This document shows positions 44,452-53,147 of a stretch of 64,000 nt of DNA, one piece after another; within the stretch, counting starts at the first letter, position 1; the number at the start of each line of letters is the position of its first letter. The notes under the pieces were generated by a model. It was not told where the DNA came from and made no database searches. It was given only the letters and a program-made list of their open reading frames with translations. Location of the stretch: assembly GCA_963811255.1 (NCBI GenBank), contig CAWEQI010000003.1:1798001-1862000 (forward strand), in the 5' to 3' direction. A program made the position numbers and the translations under genes. The stretch comes from Croceibacterium_B sp963811255. Lineage in GTDB: Bacteria > Pseudomonadota > Alphaproteobacteria > Sphingomonadales > Sphingomonadaceae.

Positions 44452-45597
44452 ATGCCTGCACGCCTAGCCTCGGAACTGCGCGAACGCGGCAGCGCCGCCC
44501 ATTTGCGCTCGATCCTCGAGACTATCCCCGATGCGATGGTGGTGATCGACGAGACGGGCCACATCATCTCGTTCAGCAAGGCTGCCGAGCGGCTGTTCGG
44601 TTTTGCCGAAGCCGAACTGATCGGCGAAAACGTCAGCACTTTGATGCCCTCGCCCGACCGCGAGCGGCACGACGGTTACCTGAAGCGCTATCTCGAAACC
44701 GGCGAAAGGCGAATCATCGGCATCGGCCGGCTGGTTACCGGGCGCCGCCGCGACGGCACGACCTTTCCGATGGAGCTGTCGGTCGGCGAAACCAAGCTCG
44801 GCGAAGATCGGGTGTTCACCGGTTTCGTCCGCGACCTCACCGAGCGGCAGGAATACGAAAAGAAGGTCCACACGCTGCAGGACGAGCTGGCGCATGTCTC
44901 GCGCGTGACGGCGATGGGCACGCTGGCAACCTCGATCGCCCACGAACTCAACCAGCCGCTGACCGCCATCGCCAATTACACCGAGACGGCGAGCGACTTG
45001 CTCGCAAACCCGACTCCCGAGACGGTCGCCATAGTCCGCGAGGCGCTCGATCAATGCGCCAGCGAAGCCGTGCGCGCCGGGCAGATCGTCCGCCGGCTGC
45101 GCGACTACATCTCGCGCGGCGAGACCGAGCGGCAGGTGGTCCCCCTGGCGCGGCTGGTCAACGAGGCCGCCGCGCTAGCCTTCGTGAGCACCGGCAGCCA
45201 GTCGATCGACCTGACCGTCAAGATCGCCGAGCACGACCTCGTGCTGGTTGACCGGGTCCAGATACAGCAGGTGCTGCTGAATCTGATCCGCAACGCCGTG
45301 GAAGCGATGGGCGCGCTGTCACACGGTCGGCTGACGATCGCCGCAATCCGCCGCGAGCCGGGCTTCCTCGAAGTGATCGTGTCCGACAGCGGCCCGGGCC
45401 TGGCGCCGGAGATCGCCGCCAACCTGTTCGCCCCGTTCCAGAGCACCAAAGCGAGCGGCATGGGCGTGGGTCTTTCGATCAGCCGCACGATCATCGAGGC
45501 GCACGAGGGGCGCATCTGGGCCGACGAGTCGCCTTACGGTGGCACCTCGTTCCACTTCACGCTGCCCGATGCCGAGGGCGAAAGCGCGGAGGAGTAG
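44452..45597 (+). CDS. fixL: Oxygen-sensing histidine kinase FixL (single heme-type PAS, no membrane helix)
   Basis: A 381-aa soluble sensor kinase. The only sensory domain is a PAS at about residues 15-130, very close to the FixL heme domain: the heme-ligand His is His 73 (ERHDGYL) and the distal Arg is Arg 93 (IIGIGRLVTG), 20 residues apart as in Bradyrhizobium FixL (His200/Arg220), with RRDGTTFPMELSVGE following. The kinase has the phospho-acceptor His 164 in SIAHELNQPLTAI, an N box (NLIRNAVEAM) and G boxes (SDSGPGLAP, GMGVGLSIS). It lacks the membrane anchor of Sinorhizobium FixL and the second PAS of Bradyrhizobium FixL. Confidence 0.93.
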   Translation: MPARLASELRERGSAAHLRSILETIPDAMVVIDETGHIISFSKAAERLFGFAEAELIGENVSTLMPSPDRERHDGYLKRYLETGERRIIGIGRLVTGRRRDGTTFPMELSVGETKLGEDRVFTGFVRDLTERQEYEKKVHTLQDELAHVSRVTAMGTLATSIAHELNQPLTAIANYTETASDLLANPTPETVAIVREALDQCASEAVRAGQIVRRLRDYISRGETERQVVPLARLVNEAAALAFVSTGSQSIDLTVKIAEHDLVLVDRVQIQQVLLNLIRNAVEAMGALSHGRLTIAAIRREPGFLEVIVSDSGPGLAPEIAANLFAPFQSTKASGMGVGLSISRTIIEAHEGRIWADESPYGGTSFHFTLPDAEGESAEE

Positions 45598-45598
45598 C

Positions 45599-45979
45599 CT
45601 AGGCGCCGGTGACGCCGTCGGGTTGCGAGCGGACGACGCGAAAGGGATAGGCAACCCCGTCAGGCTCGGTAATGGTTACGTAGTCGCCGATGCGCAGGGG
45701 ATGCGCTTCGAGATGATAGACTTTTTCGTCATCGTCATCGCCGAGGGCATAGGAAAACATCCAGCCATCCCCGTTGCGCAGTAGGTAGCCGGTCTCGTCG
45801 GCCTCGTTCGGCCAAAATCTCCGCACCGTCGCCATCGCCGGTCGCTTGGCCAGCGCCGTCTCGTCGATCAGGCCGGCGGCGTCGAGCGGCACCCGCAGCA
45901 TATATGCGCGGCTCGCCGATCCCTCCGGAAACTCCGGGGTCCGGGCCAGTTCCAGGCGCACGAGGTTCCACTTCGGCAT
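45599..45979 (-). CDS. Conserved-looking hypothetical protein
   Basis: A 126-aa protein, start taken at ATG 45979 (MPKWNLVRLELARTPEFPEG); the frame is open to 46060 but the added residues look non-coding. It reads like a single small beta-rich domain: SRAYMLRVPLDAAGLIDE, VRRFWPNEADETGYLLR, WMFSYALGDDDDEKVYHLE, LRIGDYVTITEPDG. No motif of known function is recognised. It is convergent with fixL, one base from its stop. The pattern of hydrophobic strands and synonymous-biased third positions supports a real gene. Confidence 0.6.
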   Translation of the reverse strand: MPKWNLVRLELARTPEFPEGSASRAYMLRVPLDAAGLIDETALAKRPAMATVRRFWPNEADETGYLLRNGDGWMFSYALGDDDDEKVYHLEAHPLRIGDYVTITEPDGVAYPFRVVRSQPDGVTGA

Positions 45980-46198
45980 CGACGCAAGCTCACAATAGCG
46001 TTTCGCAGTATGTGCGTTCCGCACCTTCCCAAAGGCATTGGGAAATATACGGAGTGACAAGTCTGCGTCCGGGTTTCGCAGGCGCCTTCCCGGGGCGGGG
46101 GAGCGGGAGGAGGGAAGAACGCCTGCGCATCGGGGTTATCGGGCATCCGGATCCTTCGTGGCATTCGCAAATGTACGGAGGTGCGCCACTGGGACCTT

Positions 46199-47077
46199 TC
46201 AGTCCCGCCACTTGGCCCATTCGGCGCCGAGCCGTTCGGTCAGGCTCTCGGCGCTCTCGGCGAGCAGCCGGCGCGCCTCGCGCAGGCACTGCTCCTCCAG
46301 CGCGATCCGCTGCCGGCGAGCGAGGGCTTGTGCCGTCTCGACCTCGGCCGCGCTGCCGAAAGCATCGGGACTGCGGCGCAGGGCAGCTCCGAGCATGGCC
46401 AGGTCGTGGTGCTCGCCGAGGCGATCACCCACCTCTGCGGCGAGGTGGATTCGGGCCGCGAGTTCCTTCGGGTGCAGCGGACGCAGCAGTCGCATGTGGT
46501 GCCAGTGGTATTTCACCCGCTTGCGCAGTTCGTGATAGCGGCTCGGCGCATGGCTCGTGCCGATCCGCTCCAGCGCAGTGCGGGCGCGCAGATAGGTCTG
46601 CATCAGGCCCGGCCCGATCGCTTCCCAGCCGTCTGCCGCCAGGCTCCAGTCGCCGACCCGCGCGCGCGCCAGGCGCAGCCGCTCGCGCACTTCGCCAAGG
46701 CGCTCGGCGGGATCTACGGCCTGTTCCTGCGCCTGCAGACCTTCCTTGAATCGAAACTGCGCCTGTTGGTCGATCTGCTCGAAATGCTGCGCAAGCTGCG
46801 CATAGGTGTCGCTCAGCACCGCCATTTCGCGCGCCCCGCCAAGTAGCCGGCCAATTTCGCGAAAATCGGCGTTCTCATCGGCATAGAGCTCGAACACCGG
46901 ACGGACGAGGCGGACAAGGCCGCGCAGCTTCTTGCAGCGCTTGCGCACGTCGTGAATCGCCACCGAACGATCCTCGCCATCTTCGATCGAGGTAGCGGCC
47001 TTATCGATCTGCTCGCGCGCAATTCGGCGCACGGCGTGTTCGACCGAATGATCGTCGCTGCGGAAGCGATAGGCCAT
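46199..47077 (-). CDS. CHAD domain protein
   Basis: A 292-aa all-helical protein (start ATG 47077, MAYRFRSDD). Conserved His and basic residues of the CHAD (conserved histidine alpha-helical) domain appear in two repeats: SVAIHDVRKRCKKLRGLVRL and SRYHELRKRVKYHWHHMRLL, plus DRLGEHHDLAML. CHAD proteins bind polyphosphate and localise to polyphosphate granules in organisms where tested, which is relevant given the ppk-ppx operon in this window. No triphosphate tunnel (CYTH) domain is fused here. Confidence 0.85.
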   Translation of the reverse strand: MAYRFRSDDHSVEHAVRRIAREQIDKAATSIEDGEDRSVAIHDVRKRCKKLRGLVRLVRPVFELYADENADFREIGRLLGGAREMAVLSDTYAQLAQHFEQIDQQAQFRFKEGLQAQEQAVDPAERLGEVRERLRLARARVGDWSLAADGWEAIGPGLMQTYLRARTALERIGTSHAPSRYHELRKRVKYHWHHMRLLRPLHPKELAARIHLAAEVGDRLGEHHDLAMLGAALRRSPDAFGSAAEVETAQALARRQRIALEEQCLREARRLLAESAESLTERLGAEWAKWRD

Positions 47078-47195
47078 TGAACGCACTTTCCCAGAGGGAT
47101 GTGCCGCGTCCTAGCCCTGGTCTCGACGACAAAAAACCCCAACTCGGCCTCACCACGTCTTTGCCGGCAGGGGCGTAGGCTGTAGAGGCGCAGCG

Positions 47196-47931
47196 ATGCA
47201 CAAGCGCTTGCTGGTCTCGATCCACGACGTCGGACCGCGTTTTTCCGATGAGATCGATCGTCTGGCGGACCGGCTGGCCCGGCATCTGGGCGGACTGCAA
47301 TTCGCGATGCTGGTCGTTCCCAACCATTGGGGCGAAAGCCCGCTCGCGGGCGATCGGCCGTTCGCCGAAAAACTGCGCCGGTGGGCCGATGCGCGGCGTC
47401 GAGATGTTCGTCCACGGCTGGTTCCATCGCGACACCGCGGAGCACTCCGGCGTCGCCGGGTTCAAGGCGCGGCATATGACCGCCGGCGAAGGCGAGTTCC
47501 TCGGCCTCTCCGCCGCCGAGGCCGGCCGGCGAATGGCCGACGGCAAGGCGCTGATCGAGGACATTATCGGCCGCCCGTCTGCCGGATTTGTCGCCCCGGC
47601 GTGGCTTTACGGACCCGGCGCCCTGGAGGCGCTGGCGGCGAGCGGCTTTGCCTTGGCCGAGGACCACATGCGCGTGTGGCATCCCGCAACGGGCGCGACG
47701 CTGGCCCGCGGACCGGTGATTACCTGGGCCAGCCGAAGCACGATGCGAACGGCGTCGTCGCTGGCGTTCGCCGCCCTCGCCCGCACCGCTCTGCGGCCCC
47801 TTGAGACGGTGCGGGTGGCGGTCCATCCGGGTGACGTCGGCAAGTCCTCACTGCTCGCCAGCATCGATCGCACGCTAGACGGTTTTGCTTCACAACGACG
47901 CGTTAGCCGCTATTCGGCCCTGCTCGCCTGA
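47196..47931 (+). CDS. Polysaccharide deacetylase-like protein (DUF2334), frameshifted
   Basis: A carbohydrate-esterase-like protein of about 244 aa after correction. The first frame gives LLVSIHDVGPRFSDEIDRL (Asp of the NodB-like metal site) and FAMLVVPNHWGESPL. The second begins VEMFVHGWFHRDTAEHSG (metal-binding His motif) and continues with GFVAPAWLYGPGALEALAA. Removing one base at about 47394 joins them (WADAGVEMF). It would deacetylate or process an amino-sugar polymer. Located just upstream of glycosyltransferases, so it probably belongs to the envelope glycan region. Confidence 0.8.
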
Positions 47932-47973
47932 CGCGTACCTGCGGACTCGGCCGCCAAATGGAGTCTTGAGCGC

Positions 47974-49140
47974 GTGCGAATTGTCGTTCCGATCCACAGC
48001 TTCGAGCCCGGAGGCGTCGAGCGCGTCGCGCTGCGGCTCGCCGCGGCCTGGCAGGCCAGCGGCGAAGACGTGACCGTGGTGCTCGGCCGCGACGAAGGAG
48101 ACGGCCGCGTCGCGGAAGCTGATAGGCTGCGCTATCGCACCTACCGCTCGCTCGTGCGAACAGGGCGGTTCGAAACGCTGTGGATGATCCTCTGCCTCTA
48201 TCGCTATTTGCGGCGCGAGCGCGCGGACGTCGTGTTTTGCCCGGGCAACACCTACACCGTCGTCTGCGCGGCGATGCGCCTGCTGCTGGGCGGCCAGAGC
48301 CCGCCGGTGGTCGCCAAGATCAGCAACGACTTGCGGCGTGCTGATCTGCCCGCCCCTTACAGGTGGGGGTACCACGCGTGGGTCCGCGCGCATGCATGGT
48401 TCATCGATCACTTCGTCGCGCTGGCCGAGCCGATGGGCCCCGAGATTCTCGAGCAGGCCGGGATCGCGAGCGGACGGGTGTGGGTCATTCCCGATCCGGC
48501 GCTCACCACGGCCGAGTTCGCGCGCCTGGCAGCCTTGGAGCGGCGTAAGTGCCCGCGCGACGGCGCGGTGATCGTCGGCGTCGGCCGCCTCGTCCGGCAA
48601 AAGAACTTCTCGCTGCTGCTGCGGGCGTTCGCCGCCGGCGCGGCGAGGGGCGACCGCTTGCTCATCGCCGGGGACGGTCCGGAGCTGCCGCGGCTGCAGC
48701 ACCTCGCCGCGAAGCTCGGGATCAAGGAGCAGGTGTCGTTCTCCGGCCATTGCACCGACGTGCCCGGGCTGCTCGAAAGGGCCGACATGTTCGCCCTGTC
48801 GTCGGATTACGAGGGAGTGCCGGCCGTTGTCGTCGAAGCCCTCGCCGCCGGGCTGCCGATCGTCGCCACCGACTGCAGCGCCAGCATGGACTGGCTGACC
48901 GGCCATGGTCGCGACGGCCTCGTCGTGCCGACCGGCTCGGTAGACGCTTTCGGCCGCGCCATGCGCAGGGTTCGCAATCTTCCGCTGCCGAGCGGCGACG
49001 GAAGGCAGCGCGCGGCCCGGTTCACAATCGAGAAAGCCGCCGCTACATATCTCGCGCTGTTCGAGGCAGTCCTGGAAAGTCCCAAGCGCTCCAACCGGAA
49101 CGCACGAACCAAACTGGAAGAGCGACCGCAGCTTTCATGA
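47974..49140 (+). CDS. Glycosyltransferase family 4
   Basis: A 388-aa GT-B retaining glycosyltransferase; GTG start at 47974. The N-terminal acceptor domain begins RIVVPIHSFEPGGVERVAL. The donor domain has GVGRLVRQKNFSLLLRAF, GDGPELPRLQ and the E-x7-E motif in SSDYEGVPAVVVEALAAGLP. It transfers a nucleotide-activated sugar to an unknown acceptor. It follows the DUF2334 gene by about 40 bp and is closed by a terminator at 49146-49175. Confidence 0.88.
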   Translation: MRIVVPIHSFEPGGVERVALRLAAAWQASGEDVTVVLGRDEGDGRVAEADRLRYRTYRSLVRTGRFETLWMILCLYRYLRRERADVVFCPGNTYTVVCAAMRLLLGGQSPPVVAKISNDLRRADLPAPYRWGYHAWVRAHAWFIDHFVALAEPMGPEILEQAGIASGRVWVIPDPALTTAEFARLAALERRKCPRDGAVIVGVGRLVRQKNFSLLLRAFAAGAARGDRLLIAGDGPELPRLQHLAAKLGIKEQVSFSGHCTDVPGLLERADMFALSSDYEGVPAVVVEALAAGLPIVATDCSASMDWLTGHGRDGLVVPTGSVDAFGRAMRRVRNLPLPSGDGRQRAARFTIEKAAATYLALFEAVLESPKRSNRNARTKLEERPQLS

Positions 49141-49145
49141 GCCCC

Positions 49146-49175
49146 GCGCTCCGGCGAATACCGGAGCGCCATTTT
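49146..49175 (+). terminator. Rho-independent terminator after glycosyltransferase
   Basis: GCGCTCCGG (49146-49154) pairs with CCGGAGCGC (49161-49169) around a 6-nt loop and is followed by CATTTT. It separates the first glycosyltransferase from the next transcription unit. Confidence 0.75.
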
Positions 49176-49195
49176 GCCAGAGAGAAGAAATATAG

Positions 49196-50218
49196 GTGCT
49201 GCACATGGGGACCATGCCCCCCAGCGGCGTCATCATACGGACGACACAGAGGGAAGCCCGGACATTGGTATCTCTTGAGGACGGCGGCACCGTCTACCAG
49301 GCCTATCTCGTGCGCATGCCGAGCGACATGACCGCGGCGCTGCGACCGCAGGACCGACCGCGCTGGCCGGGCGGCGCCCGGCTGCTGAGCTCGATCCTCT
49401 CTCTGCTGATCATCGCCGCGGTGATCTACGAGATCCGCGGCGTCGATCTGCACGCTATCCTGGCGCTGATCCCGGCCGCGCCGCTGTTCTGGATCGTGTT
49501 CGCCGCCAGCTACGTCGCCCAGCCGGTCAGCGAATGGGTGATCTTCCGCCGCCTGTGGGGCGTCGGGCCGGCGGCCTTCGGCGCCCTCGTTCGCAAGCTG
49601 ATCTACAACGAACTGCTGCTGGGGTATCTTGGCGAAGTGTACTTCTACGCCTGGGCGCGGCGGCGCCTGAAGCTGGAGGCGGCGCCGTTCGGGGCGGTCA
49701 AGGACGTGACGATCCTTTCGGCCGTGGCGGGGAACATCATCACGATGTTCATGCTTGCCGTGGCCTGGCCGCTGACTTCGGCGACGGAGCTGGGCCTGCA
49801 GACCCGGCCGGTCGTGTTGTCGCTGGCGGTCGTGCTGGTCACCTCGATGGCGGCGCTGCTGTGGCGGCGGCAGATCTTCTCGCTGCCTCGGGCCGACCTG
49901 CGCTTCATCTTCGCGATGCATGTCGCCCGGGTCATCGTCGTGACCGGGCTTTCGGCGCTGCTGTGGCACATCGTCCTGCCGGGCATTCCGCTGGTGTGGT
50001 GGCTGCTGCTGGCGACGATCAGGCTGCTGATCTCGCGCCTGCCGTTCGTGCCCAACAAGGACGTGGTGTTCGCCGGGCTGGCGGTGTTCATGCTCGGCCA
50101 CGACGTCGAAATCGCCTCGCTGCTGACGCTGATGGCCGGGCTGATCCTGCTGACACATCTTGCCGTGGGCACGACGTTTGCGGTGTCGGACCTGACGCGA
50201 AGGGAAGCGAGCGCATGA
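49196..50218 (+). CDS. Polytopic membrane protein, LPG synthase TM-like (UPF0104 type)
   Basis: A protein of up to 340 aa with about eight membrane helices (from about residue 65). GALVRKLIYNELLLGYLGEVY and FGAVKDVTILSAVAGNIITM resemble the lysylphosphatidylglycerol synthase membrane domain family (flippase-like or unknown roles in lipid or glycan export), but no aminoacyl-transferase domain is present. Start is uncertain: GTG 49196 gives an unconserved 40-residue extension, and ATG 49316 or 49328 may be real. It overlaps the following DUF2141 gene by four bases. Function not established. Confidence 0.65.
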   Translation: MLHMGTMPPSGVIIRTTQREARTLVSLEDGGTVYQAYLVRMPSDMTAALRPQDRPRWPGGARLLSSILSLLIIAAVIYEIRGVDLHAILALIPAAPLFWIVFAASYVAQPVSEWVIFRRLWGVGPAAFGALVRKLIYNELLLGYLGEVYFYAWARRRLKLEAAPFGAVKDVTILSAVAGNIITMFMLAVAWPLTSATELGLQTRPVVLSLAVVLVTSMAALLWRRQIFSLPRADLRFIFAMHVARVIVVTGLSALLWHIVLPGIPLVWWLLLATIRLLISRLPFVPNKDVVFAGLAVFMLGHDVEIASLLTLMAGLILLTHLAVGTTFAVSDLTRREASA

Positions 50219-50736
50219 TCGCGATGGCCGTTCTCGGCGCGTTTCCGCTGGTTGCCGCCGCCATCATTCCCTCGACGCCCGACCTGGGCAAGGCGGAGGG
50301 CCAGTGCCGCCCGAACGAACCCGGGCCGGCGCTGCTGGTCGACGTCATCGGCCTCAAGGACCGCAAGGGAAACCTCAAGCTCGAGGTCTATCCGGCGAAC
50401 AATCACGACTTCCTGCAGGACGACAACATCCTGGTCAGCGAAGGCAAAGTCTTTCGCCGGGTCGAAGTGCCGGTGCCGGTCGCCGGCCCGGTCGAGCTGT
50501 GCATACGCGTCCCCCGCCCTGGCCCTTATAGCGTGATGCTGCTCCACGACCGCGACCGCAACCGCAAGTTCGGGTGGACCGAGGACGGGGTGGGCTTTGC
50601 CGGCAATCCGCATCTCGGGTGGAGCAAGCCGAAGGCAAAGCATGCCGAAGTCATCGCCGGATCGGGCCTGACTAAGGTTCCGATCGTCCTCAATTATCGC
50701 CACGGCCTGGGCATGGCCCCGCTGAAGACAAAGTAG
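50215..50736 (+). CDS. DUF2141 family secreted protein (first copy)
   Basis: A 173-aa protein with an N-terminal signal peptide (residues about 1-16) and a DUF2141 beta-sandwich-like domain: LKLEVYPANNHDFLQ, PVELCIRVPRPGPYSVMLLHDRD, NRKFGWTEDGVGFAGNP. The LHDRDxNxKFxW block with Asp/Asn residues looks like a calcium-binding or carbohydrate-binding loop. DUF2141 has no firmly assigned function. It is coupled to the membrane protein upstream and followed four bases later by a glycosyltransferase. A second, diverged copy is at 55289-55789. Confidence 0.8.
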   Translation: MIAMAVLGAFPLVAAAIIPSTPDLGKAEGQCRPNEPGPALLVDVIGLKDRKGNLKLEVYPANNHDFLQDDNILVSEGKVFRRVEVPVPVAGPVELCIRVPRPGPYSVMLLHDRDRNRKFGWTEDGVGFAGNPHLGWSKPKAKHAEVIAGSGLTKVPIVLNYRHGLGMAPLKTK

Positions 50737-50740
50737 GCCG

Positions 50741-51889
50741 ATGCGGATCGTCGACGTTTCCGCCTTTTACTCGCCCCGCGGCGGCGGCGTGCGGACGTAT
50801 ATCGAGCAGAAGCTCCTCGCCGGTCCGCGCTTGGGCCACGACATCACCGTCCTGGCGCCCGGCGACCGATACGAGATCATCGAGCGCGGACCGAACGCGC
50901 GGATCGAGGTGCTGCCTTCCCCCCGGTTTCCGCTCGACCGCCGGTATTGGTACTTCGCCGATGAGCCGGCGCTGCACCGTGCACTCGACCGCGCCGAGCC
51001 CGATGTCGTCGAAGTCGGCTCGCCATGGCGCAGTCCGCTGATGGTCGCCCGCTGGCGAGCGGACGTACCGCGCGCGCTGATCATGCACGCTGATATCCTC
51101 TCGGCTTACGCCTATCGCTGGCTCCAGCCGATCTTCAAGCGTCCGACCATCGATCGCCAGATGGAACGTTACTGGTCGCACTTGCGGCAGCTCGGCAGGC
51201 ACTTCGACCGCGTGGTCTGCGCCAGCCGCGACCTCAGCTCTCGCCTGGTGGCGGGCGGCGTGGGCAACGTGACGACGGTGCCGATGGGGGTCGAGCCGGG
51301 GCTGTTCTCGCGTTCCTTGCGCGACCCCGCATTGCGAGCCAAGCTGCTCGAGCGGTGCGCGCTGCCGCCGAGCGCCCACCTGCTCCTCGCCGTCGGCCGC
51401 CTCGCGTCGGAGAAGCGCTGGCCGATGGTCATCGAAGCGGTCACCGCGGCCGCCCGATCGCGCCCGGTCGGCCTGGTAATGCTTGGCGAAGGCCGCGACA
51501 GCCGAGCGGTGCTCTCGGCGATCGGCGGCAATCCGCACATCCGGCTGTTCGAGCCCGAGCGCGACCGGAAGGCCTTTGCGCGGATCGTCGCCAGCGCCGA
51601 CGCGCTGGTCCACGGATGCGAGGCCGAGACGTTCTGCATGGTCGCGGCCGAAGCGCGTGCCAGCGGCATTCCGGTCATCGTGCCCGATAGAGGCGGCGCG
51701 GCCGACCACGCCCGGGCCGGCGGCTACACCTATCGGGCGGCAGACAGCCGCTCGGCGAGCGCGGCGATCCTGCAGGCGCTGGATGCTCCGTTCGAACCGA
51801 TCGCGGCCCCGGCACGAACGATGGACGATCATTTCGCCGACCTGTTCGCCGACTACTCCGTCCTGATGTCCCAGCGTCGGGCGGCGTGA
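50741..51889 (+). CDS. Glycosyltransferase family 4
   Basis: A 382-aa GT-B glycosyltransferase. N-terminus RIVDVSAFYSPRGGGVRTYIE binds acceptor. The donor domain contains LLLAVGRLASEKRWPMVIEA, LVMLGEGRDSRAV and CEAETFCMVAAEARASGIPVI (E-x7-E-like). It resembles GT4 enzymes that mannosylate phosphatidylinositol or other lipids, which is notable given the inositol genes 5 kb away, but the specificity is not readable. Same operon as the DUF2141 gene before and the permease after (1-4-bp gaps). Confidence 0.86.
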   Translation: MRIVDVSAFYSPRGGGVRTYIEQKLLAGPRLGHDITVLAPGDRYEIIERGPNARIEVLPSPRFPLDRRYWYFADEPALHRALDRAEPDVVEVGSPWRSPLMVARWRADVPRALIMHADILSAYAYRWLQPIFKRPTIDRQMERYWSHLRQLGRHFDRVVCASRDLSSRLVAGGVGNVTTVPMGVEPGLFSRSLRDPALRAKLLERCALPPSAHLLLAVGRLASEKRWPMVIEAVTAAARSRPVGLVMLGEGRDSRAVLSAIGGNPHIRLFEPERDRKAFARIVASADALVHGCEAETFCMVAAEARASGIPVIVPDRGGAADHARAGGYTYRAADSRSASAAILQALDAPFEPIAAPARTMDDHFADLFADYSVLMSQRRAA

Positions 51890-51890
51890 C

Positions 51891-53147
51891 ATGCGCCTGC
51901 GTCCGCCCCTGACCACGCTCGACCGCTACTTGCTGCAACAGGTCGGGGGAACGCTGATCTCGGTGTTCGGCATCGTGGTCTCGCTGATGCTGTTCGAGCA
52001 TTTGCCGCGCCTGTTCGACATCGTCAGACTGTCCGGCCGCAAGAGCTACATCATCGTTCAGAGCATGCTTGCGCTGCTGCCGGAATATGCCGCGATCGGG
52101 CTGTTGTTCGGTCTTTACCTGGCGATCGCCCTCACCGTACGCCGGCTGTCGCTGCGCAGCGAACTCGACGTCGTCCAGGCTACCGGGGTCCCGACCCACC
52201 GCTGGATGCGCTTTCCCGCGATTCTGACCGCGTTGGTCGCCGCGCTGCTGCTGTGGAACCAGGGTTGGCTGATGCCTGCCGGCGAGCGGCGGCTGAACGA
52301 CCTTGGGCAGCGGATGCAGGACGGGCAATTCGGCTATGACCTTCAGGCGGGCAAGTTCACCGATCTGGGCGATGGCGTGACGCTCAGGTTCGAGGCGGTT
52401 GATCCCGAGACCCATCAGCTTCTCGGCGTCTTCTTCCACACCGCGGACACCACCTTTACCGCCAGCCGCGGGCGGCTCGGTTTCGATTTCGCCAACCACG
52501 TCCTGGTCGACCTGGAAGACGGTCACACGCTCAACGGGACGAACGGCCAGTCGCTGTCGTTCTCGCGATTCCACTTCGACAGCGGCGGACGCGAAGGCGA
52601 TGGCGAAAAGGCGGTGGATGCGGCCGAACGGCGCAAGGGCACGACATTGCCGGCGCTCGTTTCCAGCAGCGACGCTGCCGATCGCGCGGCGGGCTGGTCG
52701 CGCCTGTTGTGGCCGGTTTTCGCGCTGATGATTCCGTTGCTGGCGGTGGTGCTGGGCAAACCCCAGCGCCGGACCAGCAGTTCGCTCGGGCTGATGTTCG
52801 GGCTGGTCCTGCTGGTCATGTTCACGCGAAGCACGGGATTCGCGGCAGGGACGAGCTCAGCGCGCCCCGCACTGGTGACCGCGGGGATCGGTGCCGCCTG
52901 GCTTGGGATCATGGCCATCGTGGTGTGGGGCGAGCGCTGGTGGGGCGCCGGCTACGTCGACGCGTGGCTGCTGAAGGCTAGCAGCCGCCTCAAGCTTGGG
53001 CGGCTGTTGCGCCGAATGCGTGGTTTGGCGGCAAGAGACCGGCCCAGCGGGGCGGCGGCCGGCACGGCAAGGAACTTGCCGCAGCGAAGCTCAGACCGGC
53101 AGGCCGACGTAGTTCTCGGCGATGCTCGTCTGCGCCGCGTGGCTTGA
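51891..53147 (+). CDS. LptF/LptG family permease (YjgP/YjgQ)
   Basis: A 418-aa inner-membrane protein with the LptF/LptG layout: N-terminal LDRYLLQQVGGTLISVFGIV, three membrane helices, a periplasmic jellyroll-like domain (about residues 140-270), and three C-terminal helices (LWPVFALMIPLLAVVLGK, LGLMFGLVLLVMFTRSTG, GIGAAWLGIMAIVVWG). The family moves LPS from inner membrane to the Lpt bridge. Located among glycosyltransferases rather than with lptA/B. The last about 45 residues are Arg/Ala-rich and overlap the convergent pobA gene by 57 bp, so the natural C-terminus could be shorter. Confidence 0.83.
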   Translation: MRLRPPLTTLDRYLLQQVGGTLISVFGIVVSLMLFEHLPRLFDIVRLSGRKSYIIVQSMLALLPEYAAIGLLFGLYLAIALTVRRLSLRSELDVVQATGVPTHRWMRFPAILTALVAALLLWNQGWLMPAGERRLNDLGQRMQDGQFGYDLQAGKFTDLGDGVTLRFEAVDPETHQLLGVFFHTADTTFTASRGRLGFDFANHVLVDLEDGHTLNGTNGQSLSFSRFHFDSGGREGDGEKAVDAAERRKGTTLPALVSSSDAADRAAGWSRLLWPVFALMIPLLAVVLGKPQRRTSSSLGLMFGLVLLVMFTRSTGFAAGTSSARPALVTAGIGAAWLGIMAIVVWGERWWGAGYVDAWLLKASSRLKLGRLLRRMRGLAARDRPSGAAAGTARNLPQRSSDRQADVVLGDARLRRVA

